Shown here: positions 15,991-26,700 of the stretch, piece by piece | Position numbering within the stretch: the first letter of the stretch is position 1 | Layout: the number at the start of each line of letters is the position of its first letter | Source: Bacteroidales bacterium | Lineage (GTDB): Bacteria; Bacteroidota; Bacteroidia; Bacteroidales; GCA-2748055 | Reading direction: 5' to 3' | Length of the DNA stretch: 55,055 nt | Assembly: GCA_029938715.1 (NCBI GenBank) | Contig: JAOZUK010000013.1 | Coordinates: forward strand, 1-55,055 | Program-made: the position numbers and the translations under genes | The notes under the pieces: generated by a model | The model's input: only the letters and a program-made list of their open reading frames with translations | Told to the model about the DNA's origin: nothing | Databases searched by the model: none

Positions 15991-16701
15991 TCAGTCAAAC
16001 GCTAAACCGCTCTGACGCCTAATGTAGAGATGATCGATGGTACCCTTCCCCTTCCGGGTCACTAAAAACTCTACAATTTCGGCTATCTCTTCAGGTTGAA
16101 TCAGCTGTTCGGTATCAATATCGGGCCTCATTTCCCGGACCATCTCCGTATTTACGCCACCTGGTGATATCAAGTGGACCTTAATACCATCTTTCTGGAC
16201 CTCTTTAGCCAGCACATTGGTAAATCCTGTCAGGGCATGCTTTGAGGAAGCATAAGCTGCCTGGTCCCTATAGCCTTTAAAACCCACCACCGATCCAATG
16301 TTAATGATCACCGGGTTAGGGCTCACCTTTAGGTAAGGGATGGCTGCCTTGCTTAAGAAGAATGGGGCCCGGGCATTTACAGCATGCACTTTGTCCCAGG
16401 TTTCCATATCCGTTTCCAGGAGGGGGCCGGAATGTGACATTCCAGCATTATTAACCAGCACATCCATCTGACCGAAGTGTGAAACAGTTTTCTCCATAAT
16501 ATGGCCAGGTGCATTTTCCTGGCCAAGATCTGCTACTACAGTAAGGCATCTCCCCCCGGTTTTCTCAATTTCAGATTTAATTTGATCAAGGAGTTTAGCA
16601 GTTCGTCCTACAATCACCAGATTATAGTGAAGTTCAGTAAGCTTTAATGCGATGGCTTTACCAATTCCTCGGGTTGCACCTGTAACAATTGCTGTTTGCA
16701 T
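15991..16701 (-). CDS. Short-chain dehydrogenase/reductase
   Basis: A 236-residue cytoplasmic classical SDR: TGATRGIGKA nucleotide loop, VNNAGMS, INIGSVVG with the active serine, and YASSK. The C terminus is shorter than average. The gene begins five bases after the stop of the isomerase-like gene, and the two are probably co-translated. A sugar dehydrogenase or a ketose reductase would fit. The window otherwise lacks an obvious L-rhamnose 1-dehydrogenase, so this is a candidate for the first step of the acid route, but nothing in the sequence fixes the substrate. Confidence 0.8.
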   Translation of the reverse strand: MQTAIVTGATRGIGKAIALKLTELHYNLVIVGRTAKLLDQIKSEIEKTGGRCLTVVADLGQENAPGHIMEKTVSHFGQMDVLVNNAGMSHSGPLLETDMETWDKVHAVNARAPFFLSKAAIPYLKVSPNPVIINIGSVVGFKGYRDQAAYASSKHALTGFTNVLAKEVQKDGIKVHLISPGGVNTEMVREMRPDIDTEQLIQPEEIAEIVEFLVTRKGKGTIDHLYIRRQSGLAFD

Positions 16702-16706
16702 ATGGA

Positions 16707-18119
16707 TTAACAGATTTTCACCACTTTCATATTTAATACTTTCCCCAATTTATCCAGCTTATGGGCTATATGTCCGACCCCAATGGCACAATGGTGGGAG
16801 GGACCTTGTCCCGACCACTGGTTCATAAATTCACGCGCGCCTAAGGAAAAGCGGTAGCGGCTGTTGGTATTCCCGATCTGGAGGATGGGTCCGGGAACCG
16901 ACTCCCCTTCAGCCACCAGCAGGAATACACCTTCGGGATTTTCCACCACCGAAAGCAGAGTAACCGGACCATGTTTAACGGTCATCTGGATGGAGAGCCC
17001 TTTGCCGGGTTTTCCGTGGTAGATGGGAAGGGGCACCAGCTTTACCGGGCCCTCGGCAATGACCGGATGGGCTGGGCCATCATGCCCCAGCATCACAATG
17101 TCATCTTTAAAGTCCATCAAATAAAATTCGGAAAAAGAACCCCCGGTTCCAAATTCAGCCATGATTTTCATGGCCTGAGCATTTTTGACCTCGCATTCAC
17201 CTGCAACAGGAATATTCTTTCCTGTCAGTATAGTATTCCCGGCAATCACAGAGGTCACGATATTCTCATAGTCATTTCCAGGCTCACCTTCATAGTAGTA
17301 GGCGAGTGAACCCAGGTTGTGATTTTCGATGAGCTTATCCAGGGCCACGGAGGTCCGTGCAGCTCTTTCAATCTCTTCCGGTTCGCATTCCTCCACCACC
17401 TCAAAGGTCTCATTGAACTCGGTTATCTTCTGGTTGACTTCCTCCTGGGTGGTTTCCTCCCTGTGCCTGTTTAGTTCACACATCTCCACCAGTTCGATGT
17501 GATTGCCAAAGCTGGCCGATTGTTTGGTCAGGTCGGTATAGACATCCAGCATTCCTCCGTAATAGTGACCCAGGACGCCTAAGCGGTTCTCCCGCATGGC
17601 ACCGGCCACCCTGGCCGCTTCGGTCCATGCTTCTATCTCTGCCCATGCTTCAGGATCTTCCAGGTATCCAGTGACAAAATCATACCCGATACCGGCCCGG
17701 TTAAACACCGATGCAATTTCAGGCACGGAGCAGGCCTGGCAATGTTCCAGCCAAATCCCGGTCATTTTACCCCGGTCCCCCAGCTTGTTAAATGCTTCGT
17801 AGTCCAGTTGTGGTACAGGCTGAAGGTTGAGTATGACCATGGGTACCTTCAACTTTTGAGCTACAGGCAATACGGTGGATGAGAGTGCATAGGTGGAGAC
17901 AAACAAAAATACGATCTCCACATCATGGGTATGAAGCAAACTGGCTGCCTCCCTGGCTTTTACCGGGTTGTCTGCCAGCCCGGCATCGATGACCTCCACT
18001 CCAAAATCCTCAATCTTCTCCTTAATCTGCTTCTGGTAGCCCAGAAGGTTCTCCAACAATCCATCAAACTGGTCCCAATAAGTATCCAGTCCAATCCCAA
18101 ATAATCCAACTTTTGTCAT
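16707..18119 (-). CDS. L-arabinose/L-fucose isomerase-like protein
   Basis: A 470-residue cytoplasmic protein of the AraA/FucI structural group. The N terminus (KVGLFGIGLDTYW) and the FVSTYALSSTVLPVAQ segment resemble the Rossmann-like first domain. Metal-ligand blocks are recognisable: PVAGECEVKNAQAMKIM (Glu), SFSEFYLMDFKDDIVMLGHDGPAHP (Glu and His) and SHHCAIGVGHIAHKL near the C terminus (His). The family interconverts aldoses and ketoses with Mn. The sequence is far from classical AraA, so the sugar is open; the SDR partner and rhamnosidase upstream suggest a deoxy or pentose sugar released from the same glycan. Length fits the family (about 470-500). Confidence 0.75.
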   Translation of the reverse strand: MTKVGLFGIGLDTYWDQFDGLLENLLGYQKQIKEKIEDFGVEVIDAGLADNPVKAREAASLLHTHDVEIVFLFVSTYALSSTVLPVAQKLKVPMVILNLQPVPQLDYEAFNKLGDRGKMTGIWLEHCQACSVPEIASVFNRAGIGYDFVTGYLEDPEAWAEIEAWTEAARVAGAMRENRLGVLGHYYGGMLDVYTDLTKQSASFGNHIELVEMCELNRHREETTQEEVNQKITEFNETFEVVEECEPEEIERAARTSVALDKLIENHNLGSLAYYYEGEPGNDYENIVTSVIAGNTILTGKNIPVAGECEVKNAQAMKIMAEFGTGGSFSEFYLMDFKDDIVMLGHDGPAHPVIAEGPVKLVPLPIYHGKPGKGLSIQMTVKHGPVTLLSVVENPEGVFLLVAEGESVPGPILQIGNTNSRYRFSLGAREFMNQWSGQGPSHHCAIGVGHIAHKLDKLGKVLNMKVVKIC

Positions 18120-18149
18120 CTATAATTCTATTAGTTCTAAAATCTATTC

Positions 18150-21100
18150 CTATTGTTTGTATATGGTCACAGGCCCCAATAAGCCGGAGCTTAACAGGGG
18201 TGAATCTTTTGTGTAGTGTTTAAAGGAGGTAAAGGTGAACCGCTGACTGGGTCTTGCTTCATTTTTGAGCACCCAATCCGGCCATTTTTCCTCAACAATG
18301 CCATCATCTTCATAAGCCTCATCACCAATGAGTCGGTTGGCCCATAAGTTGACCACCTCTATCTCAAGGGAATTATTTTTCTCTTTCACTGCATTGGTAA
18401 TATCAACCTGCCAGGGGGTGGTCCAGACAATCCCGAGATCTTTCCCGTTAAGTTTTATCCTTGCCATATTGTTTACCTCACCCAGATCAAGAAACAATCT
18501 TTCGGCTTTCCCTGCCTGTTCACAATCGAAAGTTTTGGAATAGCTTGCCTTCCCAGAATAGTATTTAATTCCTTCCTCCGGCCGTGTGATCCAGTCTTCC
18601 AGCTGATCGAACCTTACCTTTTCGGGTCCTCCCCATTTGGAATCAAAAGCCACGTCCCAGGTACCCTCAAGGGTGGCTACTTTACTCTTTGGATAAAAAT
18701 TCTGATTCCCTTGCTCAGTCCCGATTCGATTTTTTTCATCGAATACAATGATATAGCCCTCGTAGGCTTCAAATTGCAGGGGAATACTAATGATACCATC
18801 AGTCTCTGTATATTCGGGCAGGGCACGAATCTCTCCGTTTAGTGGATTCCATAGCTCGGGGTATCTGCCTTTTACACGGAATTCACAATCTACCGAGATT
18901 TGCTTACCGGTTCTGTTGGATACAAAATAGAGGTCACGATTTGACATTTTCCTATGGATGTACCTAACGGTCCCGTCTGAATTAAAATCGGGTTGTATGC
19001 CGTTGCTTTTCAGGTAGCTTGCAGTGGACTGGTAATTGGGGTATAACTCTTCTCCATCTGGATTGGAATAGGCTCCTCCCCACAGGATCGTCCCTTTCCC
19101 ATATATAATTTCAGATTCCTTTTGAGGAATTTCAAAACCGCTCCATAGTTTTTTACTGATGGTTTTTACTTCCTGATCGCAGGCTGGAAAGTTGGCCAGT
19201 CCGGGTGATCGATCCACCGGATTTCCAATAATGGTGGCTCCCTGTTTTACAAGCGATTCAATTTTAGAGATCAGTTCAGGAGTCATGGATCTGACTTTGG
19301 GCAGTACCAAAAGATGGTAGCTGGCTCCGCCATCGAAAACAATCTTGTTGTCTTTGACTCTTGCCCGTTCCATAAGGATGCGGGGGCTGCACCCGTCAAA
19401 ATTATATCCTTTCCGGTCGGGCATAAATTCTTTGGCATCCTCAGATTCGGTGGCTATGATTTGATCTGTCTCGGCATCAAATCCAAATTCGATATGGCCG
19501 GCCAGATACTGGTTACCGTCCACTGCCGAGGCAGGGGGGAGAAACACATGCGGGGCCCCTTCGGGGATCAGGTACAATACATCGGCAACCCCTTTCCCCT
19601 GTTGTAACATGGCCTGGCTGCGGGCAAGGTATGTGTGATAGGCTCCGGACATCTCCCACCAGGTTTGCCCCCGGTCCCAATGCACACCATAAGGGCCCAT
19701 GGTCATCCCCGGACGGAATTGTTCCCCGATAGACTTATGGGCGAAGGTGTGAAATACCAGCCTGTTGATGCCGGAACAAAAGGCCCAGTCAGTCTGATTT
19801 TTTATGGAGCCGGGGTAACTTTTCCATGCAACCAGGTGGGAGGTGAAAGCTTCAGCAGCTACCACCGATCGTCCGTATAGATTTGCTATTGACGTTCCCT
19901 CAAAAGTGCTGAAGCCCGTACTGAAACCAAAGCCTTTGTTCCAGAATTCGCACATGGGGACATCGGCATAGGAGCCCAGGTCCAGGTCGGTGTTGGGATT
20001 CATATCGTAGGGCTCAATAGAGAGGCCCATGCCATACTTTCTTCCGAAGCTTTTAAAATATTCCACATGGTTTTTAAGTATTAATTCCTGGGATACCATT
20101 CGCAGATCCCATAAGAACCGTTCGCTCTCTTCCACATTGCCCACAATCATCCCCGTATACACAGGAAGATAAGGCAGGGGATCATAACCTTTCAGTTCCT
20201 CAAACTTGCGCCTGAAATCATCTGTCCAGTTCTGGGCCCCCATTTCCCAGCTGTCCATATGAATCATCTTCCAACCACCAGCTTTAGTGGAGTCGGGTTG
20301 TATCTTTTCAATGAGCGGAATCATAAAAGTCTCCAGGTGATGTTTCATGGCCTCGGAACTCATCTTGTCACACTCAAAACCCAGTCCGGGTATGGGTGCC
20401 GGCCGCGTGATGGCCCCGTTATTTCGCCTTCCAAACCGCAAGATGGTCCATTTGCCTTCCGGAACTTCCCAGCTTAAGGTTCCGTCCTCCTGCATATATT
20501 TCGATATATCGATTACATCTCCCGTAGGTATCCCATGTGCATTTCCACTGAAATTCTCAGCACTGACGACAGGTTCAGGAATGTATTGTTTTACTCCTTT
20601 CTGAGAACTGAAAGGGGGGCGATAGTAGAGGGCTTTCTCGTCTGAGTCAGCAATTGTCCCCTTGTTGTCCGTTGAAGGAAATGCAAGGACGGCCACCTCC
20701 TGGTAATAGTCTTCCCAGCGTTTTCTAAGCTCAGGTGTAAATCCTCCCAGCCCGAAAAAAGGATTACGTCCCTTTGGAACTTCCAGTTTCCGGTTTAAAC
20801 TGACAGGTCCTGCTACCTCAAGTTCACTGGCCACCAGGTGCTGCATGGATTCTTCCATTTTCACCCAGGGACCACCGCTGCCTGTCCAGCCCGGTCCCGA
20901 ACCAAGGGTAAGGACAATACCCAGCCGTTCGCACTCTTTTACAGCATGTGTAAAGCTTTCCTGCCACTCTTCACTGAGGAACTTTACCGGACCCTGAGGC
21001 ACTCCAACATTTACCTCCAGGAAAAGTACATGTCCGATACCTACCTCTTTCATGGATTCCAGGTCGGCTGTCATCTCTTCCCTGGAGAGGTTGCCATCCA

Positions 21101-21290
21101 TAAAGTACCAGTATACACCCGGACGGGCCGAATTGGGAGGATCCAAAAACAAGTTTGTCAGATCCTGGTAGTCCACCTCCAAAGTGGAGACAGTTTTGGG
21201 GCCATCTTGATCAACCCTCTGGCAATTAAGGGTTACTAATAAGATGGAAGTGATTAGTAATAATTTCAGTAAATGTCTTTTCGGGTTCAT
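18150..21290 (-). CDS. GH106-family alpha-L-rhamnosidase, lipoprotein
   Basis: A 1046-residue exported enzyme with a lipobox at LLVTLNC (about residue 23). The N-terminal TIM-barrel region has GH106 blocks: PGVYWYFMDGNLSREEM, TADLESMKEVGIGHVLFLE, KECERLGIVLTLGSGPGWTGSGG, HMDSWEMGAQNWTDDF and AAEAFTSH. The C terminus is a GH2-like jelly-roll (FLDLGEVNNMARIKLNGKDLGIVWTTPWQVDI). GH106 enzymes are inverting, calcium-dependent exo-rhamnosidases. It is the intact counterpart of the remnant at 606-1584. It is transcribed divergently from the AraC regulator, and a TACTTTTG box in the shared region faces it. Confidence 0.88.
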   Translation of the reverse strand: MNPKRHLLKLLLITSILLVTLNCQRVDQDGPKTVSTLEVDYQDLTNLFLDPPNSARPGVYWYFMDGNLSREEMTADLESMKEVGIGHVLFLEVNVGVPQGPVKFLSEEWQESFTHAVKECERLGIVLTLGSGPGWTGSGGPWVKMEESMQHLVASELEVAGPVSLNRKLEVPKGRNPFFGLGGFTPELRKRWEDYYQEVAVLAFPSTDNKGTIADSDEKALYYRPPFSSQKGVKQYIPEPVVSAENFSGNAHGIPTGDVIDISKYMQEDGTLSWEVPEGKWTILRFGRRNNGAITRPAPIPGLGFECDKMSSEAMKHHLETFMIPLIEKIQPDSTKAGGWKMIHMDSWEMGAQNWTDDFRRKFEELKGYDPLPYLPVYTGMIVGNVEESERFLWDLRMVSQELILKNHVEYFKSFGRKYGMGLSIEPYDMNPNTDLDLGSYADVPMCEFWNKGFGFSTGFSTFEGTSIANLYGRSVVAAEAFTSHLVAWKSYPGSIKNQTDWAFCSGINRLVFHTFAHKSIGEQFRPGMTMGPYGVHWDRGQTWWEMSGAYHTYLARSQAMLQQGKGVADVLYLIPEGAPHVFLPPASAVDGNQYLAGHIEFGFDAETDQIIATESEDAKEFMPDRKGYNFDGCSPRILMERARVKDNKIVFDGGASYHLLVLPKVRSMTPELISKIESLVKQGATIIGNPVDRSPGLANFPACDQEVKTISKKLWSGFEIPQKESEIIYGKGTILWGGAYSNPDGEELYPNYQSTASYLKSNGIQPDFNSDGTVRYIHRKMSNRDLYFVSNRTGKQISVDCEFRVKGRYPELWNPLNGEIRALPEYTETDGIISIPLQFEAYEGYIIVFDEKNRIGTEQGNQNFYPKSKVATLEGTWDVAFDSKWGGPEKVRFDQLEDWITRPEEGIKYYSGKASYSKTFDCEQAGKAERLFLDLGEVNNMARIKLNGKDLGIVWTTPWQVDITNAVKEKNNSLEIEVVNLWANRLIGDEAYEDDGIVEEKWPDWVLKNEARPSQRFTFTSFKHYTKDSPLLSSGLLGPVTIYKQ

Positions 21291-21349
21291 TTGTTATAAT
21301 TGAAGTGAGTTCTCTACACGCTATTTATGGATTATTCATTGGTAATTAT

Positions 21350-21382
21350 CAAAAGTATATATATTTACACATCAATGTCAAG
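21350..21382 (-). promoter_or_regulatory. Promoter for the GH106 rhamnosidase gene in the divergent region
   Basis: On the minus strand CTTG (21382-21379) precedes TACTTTTG (21357-21350) by 21 bases; the latter fits TAnnTTTG perfectly. Transcription would start near 21343 and run into the gene at 21290. On the plus strand TATATTTA (21360-21367), 18 bases after TTG at 21339-21341, is a weaker candidate for the AraC gene, so the two promoters would overlap face to face in 133 bases. Confidence 0.4.
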
Positions 21383-21423
21383 ATCAGATCTGCTGTTTCA
21401 GTTGTGTAATGTGATAGCTGTTT

Positions 21424-22296
21424 ATGGATGATTTTTATAAATATCTCCAGGTAAATCAGGAATACGCCTTCAAGGAACTGGTGGTTCATAATGCCGGTCA
21501 TACCCATATTAAACCTGATACGGTATATCCTCCGGGTCGGCACCCCGATCACCACCATTTTAGTTTTGGGCAGGGCAGGGTTATTGATGAGTACCAGTTG
21601 ATCTACATCACAGCCGGAAAAGGTATTCTGCAGACACAGTCCGGCGGGAAATTTGAGATTGGGGCCGGAGATGGTTTTCTGCTTTTCCCGGGGGAGTGGC
21701 ATCGCTATAAACCAGATATCCGGTCGGGCTGGACCGAAAATTGGGTGGGATTCAAAGGGAACAACTCTTTTTTGCAAAGCTCAGAACACCTGCTTTCCAG
21801 GAAGAGCCCCAAGTTCAGCATTGGAATGGATGACCGGCTCATCAGGCAGTTAAGCAATATTTTTGAGATGGTGAAATCGGATTTTGTAGGGGCCGAGTAT
21901 GTCCTTTCGGGATCGGTGATTTTTCTGATTGGACATATTCTCACCCACCTGAAAAGGAAGGAATTAAAGATCACCAGTCAAACCGATGAAATCATCATGA
22001 CAGCAAAATCTCTTCTTGAAAGCCGGTTTTCGGAAAAGGTGAACCTGGAGGATATTGCCGGTCAGCTGAACATCTCCTATGTGTGGTTCCGTACCTATTT
22101 CAAGAAGCACACGGGTTTTTCCCCCTATGACTACCTGCTGAATATCCGCATCAATCACGCCAGGTTGCTCTTAAAGAATTCCAACAGTTCGGTCAAAGAG
22201 ATCAGTCAATCCTCAGGATTTGAGTCCCAGCAGCAATTCAGCAAGACCTTCAAGAAGAAGACCGGGCTAAGCCCTGTCCAGTTCAGGAATCATTGA
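21424..22296 (+). CDS. AraC-family transcriptional regulator with cupin sensor
   Basis: A 290-residue regulator. Residues of about 20-130 form a cupin-like ligand domain (DEYQLIYITAGKGILQTQSGG, GDGFLLFPGEWHRYKPD), as in AraC/RhaS. Residues of about 190-290 hold two helix-turn-helix motifs: VNLEDIAGQLNISYVWFRTYFKKHTG and VKEISQSSGFESQQQFSKTFKKKTGLSPVQFR. It lies between the divergent GH106 gene and the plus-strand glycosidase run, so it most likely senses a sugar released from that glycan, plausibly rhamnose, and activates one or both. Bacteroidota polysaccharide loci more often use hybrid two-component or sigma/anti-sigma control, so an AraC regulator here suggests monosaccharide sensing. Confidence 0.9.
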   Translation: MDDFYKYLQVNQEYAFKELVVHNAGHTHIKPDTVYPPGRHPDHHHFSFGQGRVIDEYQLIYITAGKGILQTQSGGKFEIGAGDGFLLFPGEWHRYKPDIRSGWTENWVGFKGNNSFLQSSEHLLSRKSPKFSIGMDDRLIRQLSNIFEMVKSDFVGAEYVLSGSVIFLIGHILTHLKRKELKITSQTDEIIMTAKSLLESRFSEKVNLEDIAGQLNISYVWFRTYFKKHTGFSPYDYLLNIRINHARLLLKNSNSSVKEISQSSGFESQQQFSKTFKKKTGLSPVQFRNH

Positions 22297-22395
22297 GAGA
22301 CTTTTGCCACCCAATTTATTGGAAGATGATTTGGGGTCACCTCATTTTCATTGTGCAAAATGCCAAAAAGTGTAACAGATTTGCCAATTTATTCA

Positions 22396-22426
22396 TTGAT
22401 TGACAATCCCCGTTCACCTATTTTTA
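22396..22426 (+). promoter_or_regulatory. Possible promoter of the plus-strand glycosidase run
   Basis: TTG at 22396-22398 is followed after 20 bases by TATTTTTA (22419-22426), similar to TAnnTTTG. It is about 40 bases before the ATG at 22465. The ten-base string CCAATTTATT occurs twice upstream, at 22311-22320 and 22384-22393, next to TTGCC in both cases, and may be regulator half-sites. Evidence is by eye only. Confidence 0.3.
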
Positions 22427-22464
22427 TTGCAACCAACTAACTGTAACTCTTAACCCGTCTACAT

Positions 22465-23736
22465 ATGAAATATTCGCTTTATTTCCTTGTTGTGATCCTT
22501 TTCGTTGCAGCTTCATGTGGAAGTGGCTCCAGGGATCAGAAAAAACTGATTCTCACAGATCAAAGCGGTACAGATACCATTACCATTGAGGATATTGAAT
22601 TGCTAAAGACTATTGCCTCTCTTAGAAATGAGTTGATCCATGTGGGTCAAATGCAAATGGAAGAGGTGACCCTGGCTGACCAGAAGAAAACTACAGGGAT
22701 TATCAGTGAATTATTAGATCGCGCTGAACAGAAGATTCTGGGTGAACTTCCTTCGGGAAGGTTTCCATGGAGTTGGGCAGGTTTTGATGAGCCGGAAGGA
22801 GTGGTAGAAATGGCCGAAGAATTTCTGAAGGTATTGGCCAGTGGTAAAGATCCACTGGAAGGCAAATTTGCTGAACCCGGAGGTACTGTTATTGACCATG
22901 CCATTATCAAGAAGGATAATCTCTGGCACCTGATCTACATAAGGGGGATGGCCGGAACTAACTGGCCCGATTATCCAACGTCCAATTTTGGTCATGCGGT
23001 GAGCCAGGACCTTATGAATTGGCAAATCGAAGAACCTGTACTGGAAACAGTGAAGGAGGGTTTCGACACCTACCAGGTGTGGGCCCCCCATATTATCGAA
23101 CATGCGGGAAAATATTGGAACTTTTACACAGGAGTGAATGATTCAGTAAGCCAGGCCATCTGCCTGGCTACTTCAGAAGATCTTTTCCACTGGGAACGCT
23201 ACGAGGGAAATCCTTTGCTCAACAGCATGCCCTGGGGGAAATGGGACCTGAGTCAATGGTCGGATTGCCGCGATCCCATGGTGTTAAAGGATGGCGACAT
23301 GTTTTACTGCTACTATACAGCAGGCAGGATGATACCGGATACAGAACAGTTTGAATACTGCATGGGGATTGCCAGTTCAAAGGATCTTTTGAATTGGAAA
23401 GATGAAGGGTTCAGGAGCTTTGAACATTCCCTTGAAACCCCTCCCGAGTCTCCATTTGTTGTGAAGAAGAACGGAGAGTTCTATCTATTCTATACAAACT
23501 ACAAGCATGGGATTGTGTATGTGAAAAGCGATAATCCCCTGGATGGCTGGAAGGAGGACCCGGATGATCCACAGAGTATTATTGAGGGTGTATCCGCGTC
23601 TGAAATTTTCGAAGAGAACGGGAAGTGGTATATCACGTACATTTCGCATATGGCAAATGCACTGCACTTTTTTGAGATCAGGGAGGTGATCTGGAATGAC
23701 GATGGATCAGTATCGGTTCAGGATGCAGATATATAG
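22465..23736 (+). CDS. Beta-propeller glycosidase-like lipoprotein (GH43/GH32-like fold)
   Basis: A 423-residue lipoprotein (VILFVAASC lipobox at residue 19). After a helical N-terminal stretch of about 100 residues, the five-bladed propeller signatures start: GTVIDHAIIKKDNLWHLIYI, WAPHIIEHAGKYWNFYTG, SDCRDPMVLKDGDMFYCYYT, ESPFVVKKNGEFYLFYTN and SEIFEENGKWYITYISH. These resemble the WAPHI / RDP / ESP loops of GH43 and GH32 enzymes, in which an Asp, an Asp and a Glu do the catalysis; Asp in CRDPM and Glu in PESPF are candidates. It heads the plus-strand series after the AraC gene and lies 15 bases before the next gene. Precise family is unsure. Confidence 0.65.
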   Translation: MKYSLYFLVVILFVAASCGSGSRDQKKLILTDQSGTDTITIEDIELLKTIASLRNELIHVGQMQMEEVTLADQKKTTGIISELLDRAEQKILGELPSGRFPWSWAGFDEPEGVVEMAEEFLKVLASGKDPLEGKFAEPGGTVIDHAIIKKDNLWHLIYIRGMAGTNWPDYPTSNFGHAVSQDLMNWQIEEPVLETVKEGFDTYQVWAPHIIEHAGKYWNFYTGVNDSVSQAICLATSEDLFHWERYEGNPLLNSMPWGKWDLSQWSDCRDPMVLKDGDMFYCYYTAGRMIPDTEQFEYCMGIASSKDLLNWKDEGFRSFEHSLETPPESPFVVKKNGEFYLFYTNYKHGIVYVKSDNPLDGWKEDPDDPQSIIEGVSASEIFEENGKWYITYISHMANALHFFEIREVIWNDDGSVSVQDADI

Positions 23737-23751
23737 CAAAATTTCAAAAAA

Positions 23752-26700
23752 ATGAAAAGAAAAAGCAGTTACCGTTCAATACCTAAGGCGGCACTCATTG
23801 TGTGGATGTTATGTGTAGCTATAAATGTGAATAGCCAGGCTCCCTCAGGTCTTAGCATATCTCCCGAATCCCTTTCGGTATGGACCAGTGTGGGCAAGGG
23901 TACTTTTGAAGTAAAGAAAAATGAGACTCCGTCTGATTTGAGAGGCATTGCTCCAGTCCATAAGCTATACTGGAGAGCGGCCAACGACTCTTCGGCAGGA
24001 GTACTTCAATCGAATCCATTTATCATTGAGAAAGCCATTCAGCAGTTTAATATTGCCGGCGGCTCGGGGTTCAACAGGCAAAGAGAGGCTGAATTTATCC
24101 GCTTGAGACTGAGAGCAAAGAAAGGAGATGTACTTCTGAGGGAGACCACTACCAATGGCTATGGTGCCCTAACCACCGAAAGATGGTTTACTCCGGACCT
24201 CATTGGAAAAAAGGTATATCTGGAGATCTATTCTGCGGCACTGGAGTCCTTTTTTGGTGTACCCGATATTTGGATGGCGCTTGAGAATTACCATCAAACC
24301 AATTTTCCTGAACCTGACCAGGCAGTTGGAGTCAGCCTTCAGGCAGTTCCCATTGATGAAAATGCCACGTTAACCTTTTGCAGAAGCCTTCCTTTCCTGG
24401 CATCTGCCCCCGGTTTTCGGGGCCCATCTACAAGAGAGCTTGATGCGACCACCGAAACCATCCCGGTAAATGCGCAGGCCGAAGCACTCTATCTCCTGGG
24501 AATGATTAATCAGGGTTGGGAGAATGGAGTTGCACACTGGGGTGAACATACTGAAACACTTTGGGAAAGAGAGGACCAGGTTTATATTGGAAAGAAGCTG
24601 GGAACCCTGGTGATTCAATATGCTGAAGGGAATAGGGATAGCATCCCGCTTATTTTTGGGTCCAATATGTGGTTTTCAAATCACTGGACCCATGGGGCAA
24701 GTCATAATGTATCTGTGCCTACTAAAGAACCTTTTGCATCCAGACCTGAGTATATGTCAGTGCTTAGAAGTACCCTGCTGGTACAGGAGGATATATATGA
24801 GGGTTCTTTTGCCTCCGATTACAAACACTATTTCCTGTCCATCAAACCGAGACCCCACGTGATTTCATCCATAGAAGTTATTAATGATCACGGTACCAGG
24901 GGACGCCCTATGATTTCGGCCATTACCCTCCGGGGAAAGAAGCAAAAGGGGTTGCATAGTTTTAAAAAGATGAAGGTATCTGCAGACGATCTGGAACCTC
25001 GTCTGGATGTTATCAACCCACCGGACTACATACTTGATGCTTCCCGGTTGGCTCAAATCCTTTATACCCACGAAAGCGATCTGCCGCAACAGCCCGATGA
25101 GGTTTTAATCCCCGAGTCGATGGATGCCACTCATATTCAGTTTCTTGGAGGCAAAGAGGCAGTTTGGCTGAGTAATGTATGGGCAGCCAACCTGGTTCAA
25201 CTTCATGAAAAATTTGATCCTGAAACAGGGTACTTTCGGGAGACCGGTGTTGATTGCCCATTTTATGGAGGCTATTCGGGACTGGGTACCTGGTGTGAGC
25301 AGGGTATTTACCCGGCCGCCTACTCCCGAACCAGTGATCATTTTGTAACCCTTGCCATGCGGCATATCAATCTGCCTCAGCGGGAGACAGCTTTTGTTGA
25401 TTTTTGCGATACCTGGCTCTATTTTTACCGGTCCAACCGCGACCCTGAGAAAGGTCCGCCCAATGATCTGCTGGATCTGGATCGCTATCCTGAAGATGCA
25501 CCTCCCCACTGGTCCATGGAGCTTAGCAGGCCGCCCACAACTGGCGGACAACTGAATGTGAACGAGATCCATGGGGATGAGGAGATGGACGGTCATGCTT
25601 CCACCATTGTGGGACGCTGGTATGCCTGGCGTCTGCAGGGTGGAGATTCTGATGAATGGTTGACCGGAAAAAGAGAGGATGTGTATGGATACAGCCGCTG
25701 GGAAAGTACCCGGGATGCAGCCGAATTTATCTGCTGGTTGATGGACTACACCGGCCGCGATATGGTTTACTCTGAAGGCGAGTTTACGGGGTGGGGCGGA
25801 ATCGGAAGGGATTATTGTCTGGTACCCAAAGGGATGTCTGAGGAGACCGATCCTGAGAAGATCAGGGAGAATTATGCCAATGCCAATATGTATGAACCCT
25901 ATCCCAACTTTGCATGCATGACTGCCTTAAATTGTGCAGCAGAGATGGCCGATGCGGTTGGAAATAAAGATGAAGCTGAGAGATGGAGGCAATATGCCTT
26001 GACCATTCGCAATGGTATGGTGCGACAGCTTGTAGCAGGTGATTTTAATAACCTGACCTGGAGAATCTCTCCATACTCAGTACTGACCACCTTTCAGGAC
26101 AGGCTGGTGCAGACCTGGTTCTCCCTCTACCTGGATGGACTCGATCCCACCCGGTGGGACCAGGAGATGCTTTCCATTACCCGAAACACCTTCCAGGAGC
26201 ATATGAATATGCCCTATGGACATGCACCGGTCCTTGCCATGGGATACGGTCAGGGCTGGCTCACTCATGCATCACTGCTATTGGATGAAATGGATCATGC
26301 CAGTAAGCTGCTTGTTAATACAGCCCGCTACACTTATGATAAAAACATGGAGTATGTGAATGAATCGGAGGGTGTGGACTGGCGTAAGTGGCGCTGGATC
26401 GTTCCCGAAGGGGTGAACCTGCTGCCCGATGGAAGCTGGCACCGGATCAACGATCTCTCCAATGGCGCCAACCAGGGACCTGTAATGCATGCCATTGAAG
26501 CCAGTGCAGGGGTGGATGACACCAATCCTGATCATATCCGGATCATGCCCCGGGTACCGGATCCGCTTGAAGGGATCGATGTAAGTAATCACATGGTTCT
26601 TTTGCCGGATGGAGTGGGATTTAAAAAGGCCCGGGTAGACTTCCGTTTCGAAAAGGGAGGAGTCTTTTCAATGAACAGCTCCGATCCTATCCCTTTACTC

